Of a stretch of 32,094 bases of DNA, positions 1 through 5,483 are shown piece after piece; the first letter of the stretch is position 1, and each line of letters begins with the position of its first letter. This DNA comes from a virus. The notes under the pieces were generated by a model. That model was not told where the DNA came from, did not search any database, and saw only the letters and a list, made by a program, of their open reading frames with translations. The position numbers and the translations under genes were made by a program. The DNA lies in the IMG/VR virus record IMGVR_UViG_3300044641_003119, positions 1-32,094 of that record, one strand, 5' to 3'.

Positions 1-456
1 TTTATCTATACTTCCTGTAAATGCTTCTGCTAATATATCTTCTCTTTCAGCTTTAGTTATATTTCCAGTTACAAGTTTAAGTTCAAGAGTATCAGTTCCA
101 GTTACAGTTACAGTTCCAGTTTCCATTAGTTTATCATATGATTTTGATATGTCAATCTTATCTTTTGTTTTACCTTGTCTATTATTTCTTCTACTTTCAG
201 TATAAGATTTTCTTCTTTCACTTTCATTCTTTAATTTAATATTATAGAATAATCCATCAGATAGTTTTTCAAATTTGCTGAATATTTTTATATCTGTATC
301 TTCTAATACATTCTTCAAATCTTCATCAGTAAGGAAACCTTGTTGGTGTTGTAAGCATAATAAAGTTATATACTTACCTCTTTGTTCGTAATTCATTGTA
401 AATGTTCCTGTTAGGAAATCGCTTGTGTAAAATAATACTGCTGGGTCTTTTGCCAT
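1..456 (-). CDS. Replication initiator / DUF1376-like protein (C-terminus missing)
   Basis: The start codon is at 454-456 and the frame stays open to the window edge, giving 152 residues with the C-terminus outside. The N-terminus (DPAVLFYTSDFLTGTFTM, then YEQRGKYITLLCLQHQQGFL) matches the DUF1376/replisome-organiser N-terminal domain usual in phage replication proteins: a winged-helix fold that starts near an 'FY..DF..GT..M' motif. Residues about 80-100 are basic and Ser/Arg/Asn-rich. A Thr/Gly/Val low-complexity linker follows, encoded by a period-6 DNA array. In this family the missing C-terminal part would normally load or recruit the helicase. A host-type promoter lies about 30-60 bases upstream, and the gene diverges from the SF2 helicase gene. 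The family call is from pattern only; the role in replication is inferred from the family. Confidence 0.75.
   Translation of the reverse strand, partial: MAKDPAVLFYTSDFLTGTFTMNYEQRGKYITLLCLQHQQGFLTDEDLKNVLEDTDIKIFSKFEKLSDGLFYNIKLKNESERRKSYTESRRNNRQGKTKDKIDISKSYDKLMETGTVTVTGTDTLELKLVTGNITKAEREDILAEAFTGSIDK
62..126. repeat. Degenerate period-6 array inside the initiator gene
   Basis: On the plus strand, hexamers of the type AGTTAC / AGTTCC / AAGTTC repeat about ten times. The best run (94-120) reads AGTTCC-AGTTAC-AGTTAC-AGTTCC. In the minus-strand gene it encodes a Thr-Gly/Thr-Val linker between the N-terminal domain and the missing C-terminal part. Such arrays change length easily by slippage. 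Confidence 0.6.
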
Positions 457-487
457 ACTTTTTGTTTTTAATTGTTTATAATAATAC

Positions 488-517
488 AATATACGAAATG
501 TTTTTCATATTACCAAA
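488..517 (-). promoter_or_regulatory. Bacteroidota-type promoter P1
   Basis: On the minus strand TTTG (514-517) is followed after exactly 20 bases by TATATTGT (486-493), resembling the Bacteroidota -33 TTTG / -7 TAnnTTTG promoter. The element aligns without gaps to P2 (31831-31860): both have CGTATATT, a TAATAT block just after TTTG, and the same N20 spacing. Start of transcription would be near 480, about 25 bases before the initiator-like gene. Confidence 0.65.
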
Positions 518-730
518 CATATGTTAATCATATCTTTATTGTATGTTAATAAGTATATAAATTTAGAAAAAGCATAAAATACCTAAAAAACCTCATTTTT
601 ACCCCATTTTCATAACTTATTGATAATCAACCAGTTATAATTCATTGAAAATCAACGCTTTATATGAGTATGACATATATGGTAAAAACATATGTGTAAC
701 GCATTGATACTCAATAAACAATCTTTTCAG
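518..730. other. AT-rich divergent control region, possible replication origin
   Basis: No gene is seen between the divergent initiator-like and helicase genes. The stretch is very AT-rich and repeat-rich. TATGTTAAT occurs at 520-528 and 542-550, 22 bases apart. Three TTGA-N3-TCAA palindromes lie at 620-715. ACATATATGG and ACATATGTG pairs lie near 674-695. Its place next to a replication initiator gene makes an origin or a regulator-bound switch plausible, but no DnaA-box set was recognised. No TTTG-N19-21-TAnnTTTG promoter toward the helicase was found. Confidence 0.4.
617..716. promoter_or_regulatory. Three operator-like TTGA-N3-TCAA palindromes
   Basis: Copies are ATTGATAATCAAC (619-631), ATTGAAAATCAAC (644-656) and ATTGATACTCAAT (703-715). 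Each contains the inverted repeat TTGA-N3-TCAA; the first is a perfect TTGAT-A-ATCAA. Start-to-start spacings are 25 and 59 bases. A related palindrome, GACAA-A-TTGTC, lies at 734-744. They look like binding sites of a dimeric repressor or initiator acting on the helicase promoter or an origin. Confidence 0.45.
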
Positions 731-796
731 TTTGACAAATTGTCTCTATAATTGTATGGCCAGTATCAAAAAAAGTCGTATCTTTGGGTATTCAGT

Positions 797-814
797 TGAG
801 AGAATGGACTCTCA
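797..814 (+). other. Hairpin in the helicase leader holding a candidate start codon
   Basis: TGAGAG (797-802) and CTCTCA (809-814) form a perfect 6-bp stem around the loop AATGGA. The in-frame ATG at 804 sits in the loop. This is either a translation-control hairpin or evidence that the stretch is untranslated leader and that the helicase starts later, at 834. Confidence 0.35.
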
Positions 815-833
815 CATTAAAAAAAAGTTATAT

Positions 834-2918
834 ATGAAAACTTACAAAAGTATTGTAAAAAGAAAATTATTAAAAGAGATATTTTATCAAATAGAGTTCT
901 TTGGTAAAAAGTTATGGATGAAAGCAAAGAAACCATTTGTGTTAGCAGCAGGTACATCCGCAGGTAAAACACTAACATCTTTAATTCAGTTAGAGATTTT
1001 CTATTCTATACCTGAAAATATAAAGAAAATAACACTAATCATATCTTCGTCAAAGACGGTTTTAAGAGATAACTTTGCAATTGCATTAGAGGAGTTTAAT
1101 CCTTCATTCAGTTATTATGTAGTTAGTAATAAGAAAGAATTAGAAGAAGCAATTAAGGATGGTTATCAAGTTATCGTTTGTTTACCTCAAACATTAAATA
1201 GTAATTATACTTTATTACCAAAAGTGACTAACTTTATATTGGATGAAGCACACCAATGGTATTTCAAACCAACTATTCAAAAGATTATCAAACATACAAA
1301 ACCAACTCGTCAATTATTATTAACAGGTACACCTTCTCGCTTTATTGCCAAAGGTGATGACTTTGAGTTTTACTTTGTACCTGTTATGGATTTGTATGAT
1401 AATGGTTTAGTTTCAAACATTAAGGTTGAGGTTGTATCGTCTGCATATGATTTCAAACAAACTGACTATCTTTCTGCATATGGTAATTTAAAGAGTGATA
1501 AGACAAACTCACCTACTAAATCAAAAGAGTCATTTAAGGTAGTGTGTGATGAAATGATATTGAAGTTAAGAAGTAAGTTAGGTAATAAGTATCTTGCCAA
1601 TTTAAGAGGTGCTAATAAGATTAGTGCTTTATTCAATGACTTAAAAAAGACAATTATCTTTTGTCATTCTCTAAAACAGGCAAATGCATTTTACAAAGAG
1701 CTTTCTTCTATGAAAGGATTAAACGATATGGTATTACTTTCTCATAGTCAAAACGATAAAAATAGTGAATACTTTGAAGAGTTTAGAACTAATAGTCAAT
1801 ATAAAGTATTAGTTGCAGTTGATAGAGGTAAATTAGGATATAACTTACCTGACTTATTTAATGTGGTAGACTTTACTATGACTCAATCGTTAGATATGAT
1901 TTTACAAATGATGGGTCGTATATTAAGATTGTCAAAAGAAGATAATCAAAAGATTTACTTTAAAGTTGCAACAAAGAATACAGCAGGTTATTTTGTAGAC
2001 TTAATGACTGCTGCATTATGTTTATTCAAAATGGAATGGTATTCACAATTCAATGGTAAGAATATGGGTGGTATTGAAATTCCCAAAGTGAAAACTACCA
2101 GACCTAAAACAAAAGGTAAGTCAACTCCTACAAATAAGAAAAAGCAAACACAAAGGATTGCTACATTAGAAGAATTAGGTATTCCATTAGATTTAAATTT
2201 ATTCAATCAATCTATTCTTTATTCACAAGGTGATAAGTTTAGTACTGTTGCATGGACAACATTGGATAATTGTAGAAGAGAGTTTTTTGACTTAGGAAGT
2301 TATACAAAAAGCACAGATGTTGTTTCTTTTGATGAAGCAAAAAAGATATGTAAAAAAAATAATATTAAATCTTCAACCATATATGAAGAATTTTATGAAA
2401 AAAATAAACATTTGAAAATTCCAAAATGGCCTGAAGTAACATATAAAAATGAATGGATAAGTTGGGGTGATTATTTGGGAACAGGTACAATAGCTTCAAA
2501 TGAACTTAAAAATTATAGATTATCATATAACGAAGCTAGAAATCTAATGATTAAAAATAAAATAACAAATACAAGTGAATATAAAATATTTAGGAATAAA
2601 AATGAAGAAAATAAATTAATTCTACCTGCTAATCCCGATGGTTCATATAAAAATGAATGGAGAGGATATGGTGAGTTTTTTGGAACAGGTAAAATTGCAA
2701 ATCAAAATAAAGTTTATCTATCATTACAAGAAGCTAAAGAATACCTAAATGGTATGAATTTGGACATCCATAAATGGAAAAAATATAAAAATTCAAAAGA
2801 TTTTCCAGACTTTTTGCCAAAAGATATTTATTGTGTCTATGGTAAAGATAAAAAATGGAAAGGATTAAGAGATTTATTTGGAACAGAGGATAAATGGAAT
2901 GGCCCATATAAAAAATAA
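834..2918 (+). CDS. SF2 (DEAH-type) DNA/RNA helicase with C-terminal phage-integrase repeats
   Basis: Numbered from the ATG at 834 (694 residues), the protein has Walker A GTSAGKT (40-46), motif II DEAH (137-140), motif III-like TGTPSR (164-169) and a RecA2 domain with KTIIFCHS, then QMMGRILR (motif VI, 358-365). This is a complete SF2 ATPase core, likely unwinding DNA in phage replication or recombination. After a Lys/Thr-rich linker (about 420-445) come three repeats of about 68 residues ending in LGTG/FGTG/FGTE. ATGs at 756 and 804 and a TTG at 732 are also in frame. I chose 834 because family similarity starts there, A-rich sequence precedes it, and palindromes occupy the stretch before it; this is uncertain. 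It is the only clear plus-strand gene in the window. Confidence 0.85.
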   Translation: MKTYKSIVKRKLLKEIFYQIEFFGKKLWMKAKKPFVLAAGTSAGKTLTSLIQLEIFYSIPENIKKITLIISSSKTVLRDNFAIALEEFNPSFSYYVVSNKKELEEAIKDGYQVIVCLPQTLNSNYTLLPKVTNFILDEAHQWYFKPTIQKIIKHTKPTRQLLLTGTPSRFIAKGDDFEFYFVPVMDLYDNGLVSNIKVEVVSSAYDFKQTDYLSAYGNLKSDKTNSPTKSKESFKVVCDEMILKLRSKLGNKYLANLRGANKISALFNDLKKTIIFCHSLKQANAFYKELSSMKGLNDMVLLSHSQNDKNSEYFEEFRTNSQYKVLVAVDRGKLGYNLPDLFNVVDFTMTQSLDMILQMMGRILRLSKEDNQKIYFKVATKNTAGYFVDLMTAALCLFKMEWYSQFNGKNMGGIEIPKVKTTRPKTKGKSTPTNKKKQTQRIATLEELGIPLDLNLFNQSILYSQGDKFSTVAWTTLDNCRREFFDLGSYTKSTDVVSFDEAKKICKKNNIKSSTIYEEFYEKNKHLKIPKWPEVTYKNEWISWGDYLGTGTIASNELKNYRLSYNEARNLMIKNKITNTSEYKIFRNKNEENKLILPANPDGSYKNEWRGYGEFFGTGKIANQNKVYLSLQEAKEYLNGMNLDIHKWKKYKNSKDFPDFLPKDIYCVYGKDKKWKGLRDLFGTEDKWNGPYKK
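2283..2891 (+). repeat. Three phage-integrase repeat units (PF14882-like) in the helicase C-terminus
   Basis: Three diverged protein repeats each contain '[SL]..EA[KR]', then a Lys-rich helix, 'P....Y.NEW.[SG][WY]G[DE][YF][LF]GTG'. The boundaries are at the GTG/GTE motifs (residues about 551, 619 and 686 of the 694-residue form). This matches my memory of the 'phage-integrase repeat unit' family, short repeats thought to bind DNA and found in integrases and algal or phage proteins. The DNA is more AT-rich than the helicase core, as if the tail was added. Confidence 0.6.
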
Positions 2919-2943
2919 AAATTTTGTTTGTTATCATAACTAG

Positions 2944-3006
2944 TTGTTAGGTTACTGTCATTCCTAACAACAAACCCCAGTCGTAAATGGCTGGGGTTAT
3001 TTTTTT
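2944..3006 (+). terminator. Rho-independent terminator after the helicase, with a preceding hairpin
   Basis: AACCCCAG (2973-2980) and CTGGGGTT (2991-2998) form an 8-bp GC-rich stem with a 10-nt loop, followed by a T run (3000-3006). Just upstream, TTGTTAGG (2944-2951) pairs with CCTAACAA (2963-2970). On the minus strand the main stem is followed by TTTGTTGTT, so weaker two-way termination against the converging late block is possible. Confidence 0.9.
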
Positions 3007-3072
3007 GCGTTTAAGACACTATTGGTTACTCTCCGTATATTTTCTTCACTTTGATATTTGGTGGTCTGGATT

Positions 3073-3086
3073 TAGGTTATAACCTA
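3073..3086. other. Perfect 14-bp palindrome at the end of the late block
   Basis: TAGGTTATAACCTA is perfectly self-complementary. It lies between the last late gene and the terminator of the converging helicase gene. It has no T run, so it is not a terminator by itself; a protein-binding site is possible. Confidence 0.4.
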
Positions 3087-3100
3087 TTTCCCACCTATTT

Positions 3101-3217
3101 TTATCTACCTTGTCCAACATTCTTTTTTACAGGCTTATCTTTTGGGCCTTTACCCTTTTTAGCCTTACCTTTCTTTTTAGTTTTCACTTCCTTTGCAGGT
3201 GATAATCCTTTTGCCAT
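3101..3217 (-). CDS. Small Lys-rich protein, 38 aa
   Basis: A short gene reading MAKGLSPAKEVK, then Lys/Gly-rich sequence, ending NVGQGR. About 40% of residues are Lys or Arg. It starts inside the stop of the preceding gene (TAATG overlap at 3215-3219), so translation is likely coupled. It is the last gene of the late block. No domain is recognised; the strong positive charge fits nucleic-acid binding, but that is inference. Downstream, after three stops in the same frame, the frame again reads a basic peptide (KSRPPNIKVKKIYGE, stop at 3026), so the gene could be a shortened version of a longer one. Confidence 0.6.
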   Translation of the reverse strand: MAKGLSPAKEVKTKKKGKAKKGKGPKDKPVKKNVGQGR

Positions 3218-3360
3218 TACTTACTATCTATTAAATCTTTAATGTTTGTGTTCAATTGGTTTACCATAAATGTTAAGTTCATTACTATCTCTTTAAGTTC
3301 TTCAATGTCTCTTTTAGCAGCATCCATACTTAACTCCAATTGTAATAATCTTGTTTCCAT
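3217..3360 (-). CDS. Small coiled-coil protein, 47 aa
   Basis: The protein begins METRLLQLELSMDAAKRDIE and has leucine/isoleucine at heptad-like positions nearly throughout, so a single amphipathic coiled coil is expected. Its start follows the stop of the Cys-rich gene by one base (TAATATG) and its stop overlaps the start of the Lys-rich gene by one base. Both junctions point to coupled translation within the protease unit. The function is unknown; small coiled coils in this position often help in assembly, but nothing here proves it. Confidence 0.65.
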   Translation of the reverse strand: METRLLQLELSMDAAKRDIEELKEIVMNLTFMVNQLNTNIKDLIDSK

Positions 3361-3361
3361 A

Positions 3362-3763
3362 TTAGTCAGTTATAGGGCCACCTACTACCCATGCATCGCA
3401 AGTTCTACTTGCTGCACATTTAAAATCAAATGCTTCACAATAACCCAATTGTCCTGCTTCTATACTATCCCATGCATCCTCTCCACCTATTCCTTCTGCA
3501 ATACAACTTAATATCTTTTGTGTAATATCAAAGAATACACAATTACCACATAGGGATTTCTTTGCTGCATTTATATCACCTGAATGAAATTGGTCTGCTT
3601 TTGCTTTCCAATAATCTTCATTAGTTTCATTTGGATTAAGTGGCCCGTAGTTTGCAACATCAATTGCTTTCTGTCTATTTTCTAAATTAACAGCAATATC
3701 AATAGTTGCTTCAGGACAACCTGCTTGGAATTTTATAATATTTTTACTTACTTTGTTTTCCAT
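3362..3763 (-). CDS. Seven-cysteine phage protein, possible metal or Fe-S site
   Basis: The protein has 133 residues with Cys at 16, 72, 75, 87, 109, 116 and 122. The pattern CGNC (72-75), SC87, GYC109, FKC116 and RTCDAW lies in a compact C-terminal half with Gly and aromatic residues. The middle (NEDYWKAKADQFHSGDINAAKKS) is helical and polar. I know this type as a conserved hypothetical protein of aquatic phages near structural genes. CxxC followed by spaced cysteines and 'GYC.A' is reminiscent of high-potential iron-sulfur proteins, but the extra cysteines and missing transport signal leave zinc binding equally possible. It is made from the last late unit, after the protease, so a virion-associated role is likely. 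Confidence 0.7.
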   Translation of the reverse strand: MENKVSKNIIKFQAGCPEATIDIAVNLENRQKAIDVANYGPLNPNETNEDYWKAKADQFHSGDINAAKKSLCGNCVFFDITQKILSCIAEGIGGEDAWDSIEAGQLGYCEAFDFKCAASRTCDAWVVGGPITD

Positions 3764-3766
3764 ATT

Positions 3767-4084
3767 CTATTCTTTATCGGGTATACAGTTTGGGACTTCT
3801 CTTCCTGATTCATCAGTTTTAGTACCATATTGCGTATAACCGCTCCAACATGGGTCTTCACCTGCTTCAGCCATTAAGTTGATACCTCTAAATTTAGTAT
3901 CGTATGCAACTTTAGCCATCACCTTTGATGTAGTGTCAGTTATCTTTGACATATTTTCTTTGTCCCAATATGAATAACAAATTGCAGCTGCTTGAGATTG
4001 TTCGTATCCTGCACCTACTTCTTCACCTATACAACGAGAGATAAATGTTTGTTCATCTTCTCCTTTTTTTACATTTACTGGCAT
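3767..4084 (-). CDS. Small Cys-containing phage protein with protease-associated motifs
   Basis: The start at 4084 is chosen because it follows the previous stop by one base (TAATATG); an upstream ATG at 4114 would overlap the neighbour. The 105-residue protein starts MPVNVKKGEDEQTFISRCIG and continues to AAAICYSYWD, the 'KKGE...FISRC......A.CYS.W' motif that in many phages is attached to prohead protease or portal proteins. It ends with PCWSGYTQYGTKTDESG and VPNC, another motif seen with those proteins. Cys at 18, 36, 79 and 100 could make a small metal site. Here both motifs form a free-standing protein two genes after the XkdF-type protease. The function is unknown. Confidence 0.7.
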   Translation of the reverse strand: MPVNVKKGEDEQTFISRCIGEEVGAGYEQSQAAAICYSYWDKENMSKITDTTSKVMAKVAYDTKFRGINLMAEAGEDPCWSGYTQYGTKTDESGREVPNCIPDKE

Positions 4085-4085
4085 A

Positions 4086-4409
4086 TTAATTAATTGTGTA
4101 TGTTTTACCCTCAAATCTAAATGAGGAAATATTATCGTATGTTAATGTTCTCCACCCTTCTATCGTTGTTGGTGCAACTAAATTTACCATTCCTTCTTCT
4201 GCTTTTGTTTCACTTTGGTCAGAATTAGAATAAAACTTTCCCCAATACATTTCATAAGATGCTCTATGTGTTGGTGGTATTGCAGTTCTCCATTTTACAA
4301 ACATAGGATTACCTGCTGAACTACTTTCCAACATAGATTTAAACTTTCTCATCGATACTGATGGTAAAGCAAATTTCTCTATATTCTTTATGTAAGTATT
4401 TTGGTTCAT
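4086..4409 (-). CDS. Hypothetical protein downstream of the prohead protease
   Basis: The 107-residue protein is not recognised. It has an N-terminal stretch KFALPSVSMRKFKSML that shares FALPSV with the major capsid protein N-terminus (residues 7-12 there). An Arg/Tyr/Trp-rich middle follows (THRASYEMYWGKF), and the end is predicted to be beta-rich. One-base gaps (TAATATG) join it to the protease gene before it and the small Cys gene after it. Being in the protease unit suggests a role in head assembly or maturation. Confidence 0.65.
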   Translation of the reverse strand: MNQNTYIKNIEKFALPSVSMRKFKSMLESSSAGNPMFVKWRTAIPPTHRASYEMYWGKFYSNSDQSETKAEEGMVNLVAPTTIEGWRTLTYDNISSFRFEGKTYTIN

Positions 4410-4410
4410 A

Positions 4411-5448
4411 TTATTTTAATGATGGTGCAACACTACCACTTGCTACTTCACCTGGATAAGATGATGTAATTGATGGTTGTGCTTCCGTTTCAGTTAACAA
4501 ACCCAATTCTCTTAATTTACTCTTTGCCCATCGACCACCTGCTAATCCACCCCATGCGTCTATCATTAATTTTGCACAACCATCCGAATAAGATTTAGAA
4601 ACATCTAAACTTCCTTCGTGTCTTGCTATGAATGAATGCATGCGTTTAATCGTATCAACTGAGATAGGTTCTCCCTTTGCTAATTGATTTGCTCTTTGTT
4701 TTCCAACAGGAGTTCCACAACTACCCCAACCATTCTTATTTGCATACTCTAATGCTCTTTTAGCATTATTCTTTACACCATCAGGATAGTCTGAATAAGA
4801 TTCCATCTCTACTCTTTGACCTTTACCATATCTTTTATCTTTCTTTATGATTGCTTTCAATGTAGATAAAAATACTTCTGCTTCCTCCTCTGTAAAATCT
4901 TCAATATCTTTTAATAGGATATCTTCTTTTGATGCATGAATTAAATTATGTGTGAATAATCCTTCGATGCTGAAGCCCTTGACTTTTCCAGTCTTAACAT
5001 AGTCTTTCCAAATCTTTGGGTCAGTTATTTTAAACATTCCCATCCAAGAACCATCGGGTATACCTGATAAACCATAATTATTTGACTTATCCAATTTACC
5101 TTCTTTAATCCAAGACTCAACGAGATGGACACCTTTAATACTCATGTCATGTTCTAATGTTGCTTTATCAGTATACTTTTTCATTAAGTAATTCTGTGCA
5201 ATCTTCTTAACCGTCTCTTTGGTAAAATACACATGGTATGGTTGTCCTTCCCCGTCAACTCTTAATATCTTTTTTTCTGGCAATAGTATAGGGCCCATTA
5301 ACATTTGTTGCTCGTTATCCGTTGCAGCAAACATCACTTCTTCCTTATCAAAGAATATAAAATCAGATTCGATTGCTGGACTCTCTACCAAAGAGATTGC
5401 AAACACTTCATCCTCATTATCTTCAATTTTTAATTCGTATAGTTTCAT
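4411..5448 (-). CDS. XkdF-type prohead serine protease with C-terminal phage domain
   Basis: Residues about 1-185 look like the XkdF/peptidase S78-like prohead protease. An N-terminal strand motif (FAISLVESPAIESDFIFF) is followed by a candidate catalytic His100 in TLEHD and Ser160 in KGFSIEG. It would mature the procapsid by cutting scaffold and capsid precursors. Residues about 213-315 (ESYSDYPDGVKNNAKRAL, then IKRMHSFIARHE and WGG) form a second domain found attached to many phage head proteins. The last 21 residues (325-345) match residues 10-29 of the capsid protein at 12 of 20 positions, which is unusual. The gene lies after the tape measure, some 14 kb from the capsid gene. A late element overlaps the tape-measure stop just upstream and starts this unit. 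Confidence 0.85.
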   Translation of the reverse strand: MKLYELKIEDNEDEVFAISLVESPAIESDFIFFDKEEVMFAATDNEQQMLMGPILLPEKKILRVDGEGQPYHVYFTKETVKKIAQNYLMKKYTDKATLEHDMSIKGVHLVESWIKEGKLDKSNNYGLSGIPDGSWMGMFKITDPKIWKDYVKTGKVKGFSIEGLFTHNLIHASKEDILLKDIEDFTEEEAEVFLSTLKAIIKKDKRYGKGQRVEMESYSDYPDGVKNNAKRALEYANKNGWGSCGTPVGKQRANQLAKGEPISVDTIKRMHSFIARHEGSLDVSKSYSDGCAKLMIDAWGGLAGGRWAKSKLRELGLLTETEAQPSITSSYPGEVASGSVAPSLK

Positions 5449-5453
5449 AATAA

Positions 5454-5483
5454 TAAAAACAAATTTTTGATTAAAAATAGTTA
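5454..5483 (-). promoter_or_regulatory. Late element L7 (protease unit)
   Basis: On the minus strand TAACTATTTTT starts at 5483 and TTTGTTTTTATTA follows after 9 bases. This has the same layout as L2-L4, with TTTG in place of GGTG. The TAA of the tape-measure stop is part of the element. The protease ATG lies about 10 bases after it. Confidence 0.6.

Noticed and set aside
732-752. TTGACA ... TATAAT as a sigma-70 promoter for the helicase
   Set aside because: The boxes are only 9 bases apart, far from the 16-18 needed, and overlap a palindrome.
3026-3100. Basic peptide (KSRPPNIKVKKIYGE) in the same frame after the 38-aa gene as a readthrough extension
   Set aside because: Three stop codons separate it from the gene, so readthrough is unlikely. 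At most it is the remnant of a longer gene.
3051-3242. Open plus-strand frame across the Lys-rich gene
   Set aside because: It is antisense to the 38-aa gene, and its Phe/Leu/Pro-rich sequence is what reversed Lys codons give. The minus-strand gene has coupled junctions on its upstream side.
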